From the NCBI GenBank assembly GCA_964651435.1, contig CAZYVU010000011.1:1-64000 (forward strand): a stretch of 64,000 bases of DNA, in the 5' to 3' direction. The position numbers and the translations under genes are program-made. This document shows positions 56,810-64,000 of this stretch, piece by piece. This DNA comes from CAZYVU01 sp964651435. GTDB lineage: Bacteria > Desulfobacterota > Syntrophorhabdia > Syntrophorhabdales > CAYQXL01. Numbering within the stretch: the first letter of the stretch is position 1; every line of letters begins with the position of its first letter. The notes under the pieces are model-generated. The model saw nothing but the letters and a program-made list of their open reading frames with translations. It was not told where the DNA came from and ran no database searches.

Positions 56810-57943
56810 ATGTGGGACAGCTTAAGTCTTAAGGAAGTTGTGCAGTGTGCCGACGATCCTTACCCATCCATACGGAAATGGGCTAAGGACACGGGAAAAA
56901 AAGTCATAGGAAGTACGCCGGCGGACGTGCCGGAGGAGGTGATCTACGCCTTCGATTTTCTCCCCGTCACCATCTTGGGGACTCACAAACCATTGAAGAA
57001 GGCGCCAAGCCATTTGCCTGACAACGCCTGTTCGCTTGCCCGGAGCAATCTTGAGCTTGCGCTGAGCTATGAAGGCGACCTGTTTGACGGCTTCGTGCTG
57101 CCTCAAGTCTGTGACACGACCCAGCATCTCTCCGACATTTGGCGCATAAACTTTCCCGACAAGTACGTGGAGAGCTATCTTGCGCCGCGACAGGTCGACA
57201 GACCAAGTGCAAAGTATTGGGTGAAGAGGGAGATCGAGCGGCTTATCGGTTCGTTGAGCGCTTATTCGGGCAAGACGGTGAGCGATGGGGACTTTGAGCG
57301 GTCCATCGCCGTTCACAACGAGAATAAGGCCCTCCTGGGCGAGATATACGACTTCAAGAAAAAAAATCCCGGCTCCATCAGCAACAGGGAGTTCTTTTCC
57401 CTGGTCAAGCTTTCGCAGCAGACCGACAAGGGCGAGTTCAACAAAACCCTGAAGAGGGTCAAGGATGGGCTGAAGCCTTCCAATGCTGCGGGATACACGA
57501 ATGTCATCCTCGTCGGCATCACCTGCGATCCGCCTGAGGTGCACGATCTCTTCGATGAGATCAAACTGAACGTTGTGGGCGACACGCTCATCGACGGTTC
57601 GCGGTACATCCAGGGTGTGGTCCCGAAGAACGGCAATGCTGTCGACGCCATAACGGATCGGCATTTCAAGAGGGACTTCTTCTCTCCCATCCACGACAAC
57701 GTTTACCGCAACTTTGAGGAGGTAAAGGCGCTTTACAAGGCAACGAAGGCCGAGGCGATCGTTTATGTCCACATCGAGTTCTGCGAGTCTCAGGAGTATG
57801 ATCTCCCGGACCTGAAGAAGATGCTGAAGCAGGAGGGTATTCCCATGCACACCCTCGATACCGAGTACCAAACCCTGTCGCTCTCCCATACGAGGACGAG
57901 ACTTCAGGCATTCTTTGAATCCTTGAAAGGGGGCTCCTTATGA
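56810..57943 (+). CDS. 2-hydroxyacyl-CoA dehydratase / benzoyl-CoA reductase subunit (BcrC/HgdB-like)
   Basis: 377 residues from ATG 56810 (GGGGAGG 4 nt upstream). Three Cys positions typical of [4Fe-4S]-binding subunits are present: NACSLARSN, PQVCDTTQH and IEFCESQEYD. The size fits BcrC-type subunits. Such dimers, fuelled by a separate ATP-dependent activator, dehydrate 2-hydroxyacyl-CoA or reduce benzoyl-CoA. No activator or ferredoxin gene is within the window, so the substrate cannot be decided. Rex control suggests use as an electron sink or in reductive metabolism. It overlaps its partner gene by 4 bp. Confidence 0.87.
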   Translation: MWDSLSLKEVVQCADDPYPSIRKWAKDTGKKVIGSTPADVPEEVIYAFDFLPVTILGTHKPLKKAPSHLPDNACSLARSNLELALSYEGDLFDGFVLPQVCDTTQHLSDIWRINFPDKYVESYLAPRQVDRPSAKYWVKREIERLIGSLSAYSGKTVSDGDFERSIAVHNENKALLGEIYDFKKKNPGSISNREFFSLVKLSQQTDKGEFNKTLKRVKDGLKPSNAAGYTNVILVGITCDPPEVHDLFDEIKLNVVGDTLIDGSRYIQGVVPKNGNAVDAITDRHFKRDFFSPIHDNVYRNFEEVKALYKATKAEAIVYVHIEFCESQEYDLPDLKKMLKQEGIPMHTLDTEYQTLSLSHTRTRLQAFFESLKGGSL

Positions 57944-59190
57944 GCGATAAACCGAAAAGAGAGTTGACGAAGGCGCAGGCGCTTTCGAAGAAGATAACTG
58001 AAGACTATATGAACGAGGCATTCCACGCCCACGAGCTTGGAAAGCTGATCGGTTACTCCACGGCCATTTCTCCGGTGGAGGTCTTTGTTGCCCACGACAT
58101 CGTCCCTATCTACCCGGAAAACCACGCCGTGGCAAACCTGACGGCGAAGAAGGGATCGGAGCTTTGTACGATTACGGAGAATCTCGGCTATACGAGCCAT
58201 CTGTGCGCCTATGCAAGAAGCGACCTGGCCTACCGTGAATCGGGCATCACCGTCACGAAGGGCATACCGAAGCCGGACCTTTTCATTGCCTGCAACGCAC
58301 AGTGCTTCACGCTGACAAAGTGGTTCCAGGTACTCTCCCGCCGCGGCAACATACCGCTCTTCGTCTACGATACGCCGGAGTATGTTCTGGACAAGAAGGC
58401 CCGTGAAGAGATCGTCAAGTATTGCGTTGTCCAGCTCAAGGAGCTGATCGGCTTCCTCGAGGAGGTCACAAAGCGGAAGTTCGACTATGACCGGCTCAGA
58501 GAGGTCATGAAGTACTCGGCCGCCTCAAGTCTCCTCTACAAGAAATTCCTCGATATGGCACAGTACAAGCCTTCTCCCATCAGCATCTTCGATGCCCTCA
58601 TCGGCATGGCCATCGCCGTGTACCGGAGGGGCACGCAGGAGTGCGTCGATTACTACCAGGCCCTGTGCGACGAGACTCAGGAAAAGGTTGACAAGGGTAT
58701 CGGCGTCCTTCCCAAGGAGAAGGAGAAGTACCGCCTCTACTGGGAAAACCTGCCCGTGTGGTTTAAGTTCAGCGACCACGCCAAGCTCCTCGGCTCCTAC
58801 GGCGGAGTGATCCTGACCTCGCTGTACGTGCACGCCTGGAGCCTCGAGTTCGACCTCGACAAAGACCCGCTTCTTACGATGGCCGAACAGTATGTAAACA
58901 GGTTCTCCAACTCCGTCATCGAGGACAGGGCCGACATGGCCATGGACCTCTTCAAGAAGTACGATATGAACGGAATGATCATGTTCATGAATAGAAGCTG
59001 CAAAGCCGTATCCTTTGCCGTCCCGACCCTCAAAGACGTTCTGACGAAGAAGACCGGTATTCCCGCCCTTGTCTTCGAAAGCGATATGGGCGATCAGAGG
59101 TTCTATGCCGAGTCTCAGGTGAGAACGAGAATTGAAGCCTACTTTGAGACGCTGGACAGGCTTATGGCCGACAAAACGAAAGCCGCGTAA
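57940..59190 (+). CDS. 2-hydroxyacyl-CoA dehydratase / benzoyl-CoA reductase subunit (BcrB/HgdA-like)
   Basis: 416 residues, the larger partner. Cluster-type Cys occur in GYTSHLCAYARSD, FIACNAQCFTL and NRSCKAVSFAVP. The C-terminus (VFESDMGDQRFYAESQVRTR) has the family DxxDxR-like ending. BcrB and HgdA type subunits are about this length. The 4-bp overlap with the preceding gene implies a stoichiometric heterodimer. A strong terminator closes this two-gene transcript, so the activator must be encoded elsewhere. Confidence 0.87.
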   Translation: MSDKPKRELTKAQALSKKITEDYMNEAFHAHELGKLIGYSTAISPVEVFVAHDIVPIYPENHAVANLTAKKGSELCTITENLGYTSHLCAYARSDLAYRESGITVTKGIPKPDLFIACNAQCFTLTKWFQVLSRRGNIPLFVYDTPEYVLDKKAREEIVKYCVVQLKELIGFLEEVTKRKFDYDRLREVMKYSAASSLLYKKFLDMAQYKPSPISIFDALIGMAIAVYRRGTQECVDYYQALCDETQEKVDKGIGVLPKEKEKYRLYWENLPVWFKFSDHAKLLGSYGGVILTSLYVHAWSLEFDLDKDPLLTMAEQYVNRFSNSVIEDRADMAMDLFKKYDMNGMIMFMNRSCKAVSFAVPTLKDVLTKKTGIPALVFESDMGDQRFYAESQVRTRIEAYFETLDRLMADKTKAA

Positions 59191-59213
59191 CACTATCCTC
59201 CTATACCAACGGA

Positions 59214-59243
59214 AACCCCGGCGGAGAACCGCCGGGGTTTTTT
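59214..59243 (+). terminator. Intrinsic terminator
   Basis: AACCCCGGCGG (59214-59224) pairs perfectly with CCGCCGGGGTT (59229-59239), 4-nt loop, then T-run. Confidence 0.92.
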
Positions 59244-59294
59244 GTCTGCCTGCTCGTGCCCGGCCCCGGCCTGCATTCTCCCCCTAAATTCCCG

Positions 59295-59323
59295 TAGACA
59301 TTGCGAGGGAGACCATATATAAT
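59295..59323 (+). promoter_or_regulatory. Promoter of the SPFH gene, apparently leaderless
   Basis: TAGACA (59295-59300), 17 bp, and a perfect TATAAT (59318-59323). Six bases separate the -10 from ATG 59330, so RNA should start at the initiation codon. No Shine-Dalgarno is present. Confidence 0.68.
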
Positions 59324-59329
59324 CCCACC

Positions 59330-60460
59330 ATGGGCGTTGACAACGTAGTGTTCCTTGAGCTGCTCGAATGGTTCGATGAAACGGGATTGGAGATCGTCCA
59401 CCGGCTTCCCGAGGCGGGCTCGGGAGAGATCAAGTGGGGCGCCCAGTTGGTTGTTCGCGAGAGCCAGGCTGCCGTCATGTTTTACAAGGGCAAGGCCCTT
59501 GACGCCTTCGGCCCCGGAAGGCACACGCTGACGACGGCCAATATTCCCATCATAACCAAGGTGCTCAGCATCCCCTGGGCCATGAAGAGCCCTCTGCGTG
59601 CCGAGGTTTACTTTGTCAGCACCAAGCAGTTCCCCAATCTGAAATGGGGGACCCGCGACCCTGTTGCCTTCCGGGACAGCGAATTGGGGCTCATCCGTCT
59701 CAGGGCCTTCGGCGTGTCGGCGATCCAGGTCGTTCAGCCTGTTCTTTTCATCAACACCCTTGTGGGGACCCAGGGTGTCTATACGACCGATGCCGTGTCC
59801 GAATATCTGAGCTCCATCATAGTCTCGCGCTTCAACGACTACCTCGGAGACCACCTTGACTCGGTCCTCAACCTGCCGGGAAGATACGACGAGATAGCGC
59901 AGGGGTTGACGGAGCAGCTTCGAATCGACTTCGGCAAGCTGGGGCTGGCCCTGCCGGCCCTCTACATCAACTCGATCACGCCGCCGCAGGAGGTTCAGAA
60001 GGCTATAGACGACAAGAGCAGGATCGGGGTGTTCGATGACCTGAACAGGCTACTCACGTTGAAGGCGGCCATGGCCCTCGAAAAGGCGGCGGAATCGCAG
60101 GGCGAAGCGGGCGCGGGGCTTGGTATGGGCATGGGCTTTATGATGCCGGCGCTCTTCGGCGGCATGTTCGATGCCTCGGCCACCCGAAGGGTGCCGCCTG
60201 ACGGCCAGGCATGTCCCGACTGCAAAGAGGCCGTGCCTGATGGAGCACGATTCTGCCCCTACTGCGGGCATCAGATCGTCGTATTTCGGAAATGCGAGGG
60301 GTGCGGAAAGAACCTGCCTCCCAACGCGCTCTTCTGTCACGTCTGCGGCAGGAAGGTGACGGATAAGCTGCCGGCACCGACGTGCCCCGCCTGCGGTGTC
60401 GAGAACCTTCCCGGTGCCCTTTTCTGTAACCACTGCGGTGGAAAGATCGGAAAGCCATAG
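59330..60460 (+). CDS. SPFH-domain protein with C-terminal zinc ribbons
   Basis: 376 residues. A virion-core/SPFH-type domain (about 25-245) begins with IKWGAQLVVRESQAAVMFYK and FGPGRHTLTTANIP. A Gly/Met-rich linker (LGMGMGFMMPALFGG) leads to three zinc ribbons with CPDC/CPYC, CEGC/CHVC and CPAC/CNHC pairs (about 295-375). Such proteins are widespread in bacteria and may scaffold membrane-associated complexes; function is not established. It overlaps the next gene, which also carries zinc ribbons. Confidence 0.87.
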   Translation: MGVDNVVFLELLEWFDETGLEIVHRLPEAGSGEIKWGAQLVVRESQAAVMFYKGKALDAFGPGRHTLTTANIPIITKVLSIPWAMKSPLRAEVYFVSTKQFPNLKWGTRDPVAFRDSELGLIRLRAFGVSAIQVVQPVLFINTLVGTQGVYTTDAVSEYLSSIIVSRFNDYLGDHLDSVLNLPGRYDEIAQGLTEQLRIDFGKLGLALPALYINSITPPQEVQKAIDDKSRIGVFDDLNRLLTLKAAMALEKAAESQGEAGAGLGMGMGFMMPALFGGMFDASATRRVPPDGQACPDCKEAVPDGARFCPYCGHQIVVFRKCEGCGKNLPPNALFCHVCGRKVTDKLPAPTCPACGVENLPGALFCNHCGGKIGKP

Positions 60461-61715
60461 CTGGCCACTCGAATATCAATGTCCCCAATGCGGGGCCCCG
60501 GCCCGCCTTGACGAAACGGCCCGCCTCTTTCAGTGCCCCTTCTGCCGTGTGAAGGTTTTTTTTGCGCCGGTAGACCATTTTCGATACGTCCTCGTGCCCC
60601 CCGCACCCGCTCCGCCCAATCCCTTGTATATTCCGTACTGGCGGCTCAAAGGAACAATATTCACCTGTGAGGGCACAGAGATTAGGGCACGGTATATCGA
60701 TGGAACGGCGAGGGCCCTGGAATGCGGGGCATTGCCTGCATCCCTCGGCGTGAGGCCAAGGGCCTTGCCGCTCAGGTTCGCTGCGCCGGGAGTGGAGGGT
60801 CTTGTGGCGCGAGAGAACCGCGGGGCCCGGGTTGCCTTGGCCGAGCTTGAACAGGCCTTTTGCCGGGCCACGGGGTTGGGCATGCAAGACCCCCTTTTTA
60901 TGAAGGCCTTTGTCGGTGATTCTTCAAGCGTCGTTGCCATGCCCGTTTATGAGCATGGCGGGATGCTCAAGGATGTGATGACGGGGGAGGCGCTGCCCCG
61001 GGAAACGGTAGAGGCAACGTGGGACAGGATCGGGGCGTCGGAGGCCGGGGCAGCGCCAAAGGCTGTTGGGTTCATTCCGGCCCTCTGCCCGGTCTGCGGC
61101 TGGAATCTGTCCGGAGAGGGCGATAGCGAGGTGGTGCTCTGCGAGAACTGCAACAGCGCCTGGACCAGCCGGGGCCGCGACTTCGTCAACGTGCCTCTCG
61201 GCGTTGTCGGCGGCGGTCAGGGCCAGGGTCGAAAGAGTGGTCCGTTCCTTCCCTTTTGGTGCATAAAGGCGCAGGTGCAGGGCATAGCGCTCTCAACATA
61301 CGGCGACCTGGCGAGGTTTGCCAACGTGCCGAAAGTTGTCCGTGCCGACGAGGCCGGAGAAGGTGTACATTTCTGGATCCCCGCCTTTAAGGTGCGGGGC
61401 GAGCTGCTCCTGAGGCTTAGCCGCCTCATGACCCTGGCTCAGCCGAAAGGCCCGGTGGAACGGGAGCTGCCCAAGGCATATCTCTATCCCGTGACGCTCT
61501 CGAAAAGCGAAGCGAAGGACCTGCTTCCTGTGCTCATAGCCGCCTTGGCTATGGCAAAGAAGAAGGTCTTTCCGCTCCTGGAGGGCATGGCCATCACGGT
61601 CGGTGAGGCGACGCTTACCTTGCTGCCCTTTCGGCGCCAGGGCGACGAGCTTGTTTCGGCCCTCTTTCCATTCAGTGTGAGCGCCAACGCGCTGAAGTAC
61701 GGCCGGAACCTGTGA
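60438..61715 (+). CDS. Zinc-ribbon protein partnered with the SPFH protein
   Basis: 425 residues from GTG 60438; GTG 60396 is possible but overlaps the SPFH gene by 65 bp. An N-terminal zinc ribbon (YQCPQCGAPARL, then QCPFCRVKV) and a central one (LCPVCGWNLS, then LCENCNSAW) flank domains rich in strands with repeated PYWRLKG, PFWCIKAQ and WIPAFKVRG motifs, suggesting duplicated beta domains. No membrane helix is obvious. I do not recognise a named family. Overlap with the SPFH gene implies a shared complex. Confidence 0.78.
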   Translation: MERSESHSWPLEYQCPQCGAPARLDETARLFQCPFCRVKVFFAPVDHFRYVLVPPAPAPPNPLYIPYWRLKGTIFTCEGTEIRARYIDGTARALECGALPASLGVRPRALPLRFAAPGVEGLVARENRGARVALAELEQAFCRATGLGMQDPLFMKAFVGDSSSVVAMPVYEHGGMLKDVMTGEALPRETVEATWDRIGASEAGAAPKAVGFIPALCPVCGWNLSGEGDSEVVLCENCNSAWTSRGRDFVNVPLGVVGGGQGQGRKSGPFLPFWCIKAQVQGIALSTYGDLARFANVPKVVRADEAGEGVHFWIPAFKVRGELLLRLSRLMTLAQPKGPVERELPKAYLYPVTLSKSEAKDLLPVLIAALAMAKKKVFPLLEGMAITVGEATLTLLPFRRQGDELVSALFPFSVSANALKYGRNL

Positions 61716-61727
61716 GCGGTGCCTGCG

Positions 61728-62732
61728 TCAGGGCTTTGTGGCCTCCACAAGGCAGTCCATCCGTTCCCCGGTCCTGAGCTGAGAGATGTTGACAAAGCCG
61801 GCTTTTTCCAGGGCGGCTTTGATCTCGTCAAAGGTGTACGTGTCCCCACCATGCGTATTTGCAAGCATGTTGACGGCGAAGACGGCGCCGGCGGCAGGAC
61901 TGACACGCGATTCGTCCATGATGTGGTCCCTGATGAGGAGCGCTCCGCCCGGTTCCAGGGCCCGGAAGATCTTCTCAAAGAGTGCCACGTTCTCGGTCAG
62001 GCTGTTCTGATGGATGATGGCCGAAAGGAGGGCGAGATCACAGCCGCGGGGCAATTCATCCTCATAAAAATCCCCAGCTATCGATTGCGCCCGGTCCGAG
62101 AGGCCTTCGGCCGCGAGACGTTCTGCAGCCAGCGGGATCACTTCGGGAAGATCAAAGACGATGGCTTTGAGGTGGGGATGTCTCCTGAGGAAGGCGATCG
62201 TATAGGTGCCCGAGGCGCCCCCTATGTCGATAAGACATGAAAAAGGGCCCGCATCGAATCCGGCGGCTATCTCCTCCGAGAGGCCACGGGCGGCGACGTG
62301 CATAGCGCCGATGAAGGCCTTCCAGTGCCGCTCGTCGAACTTGAGGCCCGTCTTGACGTCCCGGTCCGTACCCTTACGGAGAATTTCAGTAAGCTCTCCC
62401 CACGTTTCCCAGAGATGACCGAAGTGCAACACCATGGGCAGGACTGTGTCGGGATGATCGGATGTGAGGAAGCGGGCCTGCGGAGCCGCCGCGTAACGCC
62501 CGCCCCTTTTCTCCAGCAGCCCGAAGATGACAAGGCAGTCCAGGACACGTGTCAGCGCCCGCTCATCCAGGTGCATCCTCTTCGCAAGTTCCGGCGCCGA
62601 CAACGGCTCCCGGTCGAGAACCGAAAACAGGTCGAGCTCGGCGGCGCTGAGGATGATGCGGCTCTTCATGAAGCCGCGCGCCTCCGCCAGAATGCCTTCC
62701 GGTGTTACAGCCTGATTGTTCTGTGTATTCAT
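61728..62732 (-). CDS. SAM-dependent O-methyltransferase (dimerisation-domain family)
   Basis: 334 residues. An N-terminal winged-helix dimerisation domain (about 15-90, ILSAAELDLFSVLDREPLSA) precedes a class I methyltransferase fold with SAM motif CLIDIGGASGTYTIAFL and IVFDLPEVIPLA. The catalytic-base region is SAIIHQNSL with a His, as in acetylserotonin/caffeate-type and bacterial small-molecule O-methyltransferases. The substrate is unknown. It converges on the zinc-ribbon gene with a 12-bp gap. The 113 bp before the ABC permease stop hold an AGGCC-type hairpin without a T-run. Confidence 0.85.
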   Translation of the reverse strand: MNTQNNQAVTPEGILAEARGFMKSRIILSAAELDLFSVLDREPLSAPELAKRMHLDERALTRVLDCLVIFGLLEKRGGRYAAAPQARFLTSDHPDTVLPMVLHFGHLWETWGELTEILRKGTDRDVKTGLKFDERHWKAFIGAMHVAARGLSEEIAAGFDAGPFSCLIDIGGASGTYTIAFLRRHPHLKAIVFDLPEVIPLAAERLAAEGLSDRAQSIAGDFYEDELPRGCDLALLSAIIHQNSLTENVALFEKIFRALEPGGALLIRDHIMDESRVSPAAGAVFAVNMLANTHGGDTYTFDEIKAALEKAGFVNISQLRTGERMDCLVEATKP

Positions 62733-62845
62733 CGCAGCTCACCCCTTCTCATGTGCAGCACATTGGATTTTCCCTGGCGACGAGCCGGGTCGCCTTGCTA
62801 AATTGACAATTGAAGATGTGACCCCGGCACCGACAGAGGGCCTCC

Positions 62846-63679
62846 TTAGGCCTGGTAGCGGCGGCGGGGGTCGAAAACGTCGCGCAGCCCCTCGCCCAGC
62901 AGGTTATATCCCATGACGGTCAAAAAGATGGCGAGTCCGGGATAGAGGCTCAACCACCAGGCCACCTCAATGTTGTCTTTGGCCTGCGTCAGGATGTTGC
63001 CCCAGCTCGGCGTGGGGGGCTGAACGCCGATGCCCAGGAAGCTGAGGGCCGATTCGGTGAGAATGGCGCCGCCTATTCCCAGCGTGGCAACCACATAAAT
63101 GGGAGAGAGGGCGTTGGGCAGGATGTGGCTGAAGATGATCCGCGTCTCCGGAAGGCCCAGACCTTTGGCGGCAAGGACATACTCTTTGTTCTTGATGCTC
63201 AGTATCTCCGCGCGGATGAGCCGTGCAATGCTCATCCAGTTCGTCAGACCGATGACGATCATGATGTTCCAGATGCTCGGCTCCAGAAGGGCAATAACTG
63301 CAAGGATCAGAAAAAAGGTGGGGAAGCACATCATGAGATCGACGAAGCGCATGATGATCTCGTCGACAATGCCGCCGTAGTAGCCGGCTACGGACCCGAT
63401 GACGAGGCCGATGAGGGTTGCGATGCCCACCGAGACGAACCCGACAAGAAGCGAGATGCGGCTGCCGTAAACGACGCGGGCGAAGACGTCCCTTCCCAAA
63501 GTGTCGGTGCCGAAGGGGTGAGAGAGGGAGGGGGAGGCGAGAACGTTCTTGAGGTCCGGCTCGACGGGGTTGTGGAAGGAGATGAGGGGAGCCAGAACGG
63601 CGCAGAAAAACATGGGAATAAGGATGATGAGTCCTGCCGTGGCAAGATGGTGTCTGCCTATGCGCCTGATAATCGTCAT
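62846..63679 (-). CDS. Dipeptide/oligopeptide-type ABC transporter permease (DppC/OppC-like)
   Basis: 277 residues from ATG 63679 (AGGG 9 nt upstream; ATG 63688 and TTG 63721 are alternatives). An OppC-type N-terminal segment with HPFGTDTLGRDVFARVVYG is followed by five or six membrane helices. The ABC docking loop is EYVLAAKGLGLPETRIIFSH. The sequence ends DVFDPRRRY, as in DppC. No binding protein, DppB or ATPase gene is adjacent on this strand in the window; upstream is a divergent NUDIX gene, so partners may follow elsewhere or be absent. Confidence 0.88.
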   Translation of the reverse strand: MTIIRRIGRHHLATAGLIILIPMFFCAVLAPLISFHNPVEPDLKNVLASPSLSHPFGTDTLGRDVFARVVYGSRISLLVGFVSVGIATLIGLVIGSVAGYYGGIVDEIIMRFVDLMMCFPTFFLILAVIALLEPSIWNIMIVIGLTNWMSIARLIRAEILSIKNKEYVLAAKGLGLPETRIIFSHILPNALSPIYVVATLGIGGAILTESALSFLGIGVQPPTPSWGNILTQAKDNIEVAWWLSLYPGLAIFLTVMGYNLLGEGLRDVFDPRRRYQA

Positions 63680-63760
63680 GGAAGTCATCCCTGTTATATC
63701 ATCGACCTCGACTCCGTGCAACAGGTTTTGAGGGGTCTGACGGCAAGAGCAAGACCATGG

Positions 63761-63789
63761 TTGATTTGCCTGGAGTCAACTGCTACAAT
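63761..63789 (+). promoter_or_regulatory. Promoter of the NUDIX gene, apparently leaderless
   Basis: TTGATT (63761-63766), 17 bp, TACAAT (63784-63789). Five bases separate the -10 from ATG 63795. No Shine-Dalgarno is present. Confidence 0.6.
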
Positions 63790-63794
63790 AGGGC

Positions 63795-64000
63795 ATGATT
63801 TCTGCCCTGCGGGAACGCCTCGGCCGGTATGAGCCGAAGACCATACAGTGCAGCCGGAGCCTGGCAGCCGGCGTCGTCATCCCCATCTTTGAGAACGGTT
63901 GCGGAGCCCATATCGTGCTGACGAAACGGGCCTCTTCGGTGGCCATGCACAAGGGGGAGGTCTCCTTTCCCGGCGGCATGTATGAGGAGAAGGACGGCAA
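63795..64000 (+). CDS. NUDIX hydrolase, CoA-pyrophosphatase type (partial, runs off the window)
   Basis: The first 68 codons are visible. IVLTKRASSVAMHKGEVSFP followed by GG is the UPF0035/NudL-type element (LTKRxxxxxxHxGEVSFPGG) that opens CoA-diphosphatase NUDIX proteins; the NUDIX box itself lies beyond 64000. Such enzymes split CoA or its derivatives into phosphopantetheine and ADP. The start is placed by the promoter and by the first ATG in frame. Confidence 0.8.
   Translation, partial: MISALRERLGRYEPKTIQCSRSLAAGVVIPIFENGCGAHIVLTKRASSVAMHKGEVSFPGGMYEEKDG

Noticed and set aside
1..64000. tRNA, rRNA, prophage or insertion sequence
   Set aside because: I found no cloverleaf with a GTTCRANNC-type T-arm, no rRNA-like sequence, no transposase or integrase, and no phage structural gene.

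Overview
The window looks like a chromosomal segment of an anaerobic, Gram-negative, deltaproteobacterial-type bacterium (Desulfobacterota, possibly Syntrophorhabdus-like). This is inferred from gene content: a complete type II secretion (T2SS) operon, a TolQ/TolR/TolA-type operon, a Rex redox repressor, an octahaem cytochrome c, and a benzoyl-CoA reductase/2-hydroxyacyl-CoA dehydratase subunit pair. The argH-lipoprotein-lysA-dapF-dapA-dapB order is also one I associate with that lineage. The assembly is short-read in character: two 100-N gaps are each flanked by the same 55-bp sequence on both sides.

Layout. 1-2.9 kb: three toxin-antitoxin modules (VapBC, HigBA, MntA-HepT), each bounded by related copies of a repeat. 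3.0-8.5 kb: a pglC-pglD-pglE-pglF-like operon for UDP-N,N'-diacetylbacillosamine synthesis and its transfer to undecaprenyl phosphate; pglD is a tandem fusion, and pglE and pglF carry large in-frame insertions of heptanucleotide repeats. 8.6-20.2 kb: a small exported protein, then T2SS genes in the order G-E-F-H-I-J-K-L-M-C-D. 20.4-22.5 kb: a large cysteine-rich exported protein of unknown function. 22.7-30.9 kb: polysaccharide export (Wzz, a very long SLBB protein, YjbH, a YjbE/GfcA-like small protein), a small exported protein and a DsbC-like protein. 31.0-34.2 kb: an SDR oxidoreductase and a Lon-family protease. 34.6-36.0 kb (minus): an octahaem cytochrome c interrupted by one in-frame UGA, possibly selenocysteine. 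36.4-39.2 kb: tolQ-tolR-tolA-like and uppP. 39.2-44.1 kb (minus): a TVP38 membrane protein, a cyclic-nucleotide-binding/PilB ATPase fusion, and a MoxR-VWA pair. 44.2-47.0 kb: a small protein, then two paralogous aminotransferases behind a Phe/Tyr-rich leader peptide and two tandem terminators. 47.0-56.2 kb (minus): bioD, a small membrane protein, rex, then the maf-yggS-argH-lipoprotein-lysA-dapF-dapA-dapB run. 56.3-64 kb: cutA, the Rex-box-controlled dehydratase pair, an SPFH/zinc-ribbon pair, a methyltransferase, an ABC permease, and the start of a NUDIX gene.

Regulation. The rex gene lies in the window. Two Rex-type palindromes (36144-36159 and 56777-56792) each sit one base downstream of a -10 box, in front of the octahaem cytochrome and the dehydratase pair, so both are probably derepressed when NADH/NAD+ rises. 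Five genes have a good sigma-70 promoter placed so that transcription would begin at or within a few bases of the start codon, and they lack a Shine-Dalgarno sequence.

Repeats. Heptanucleotide tandem repeats of several unit types occur between genes, inside two enzymes, in the leader peptide of a pseudopilin and at the end of the Lon gene. Because 7 and 3 are coprime, a stop-free heptamer translates in every frame into a stop-free heptapeptide repeat, which may explain how coding regions tolerate them.
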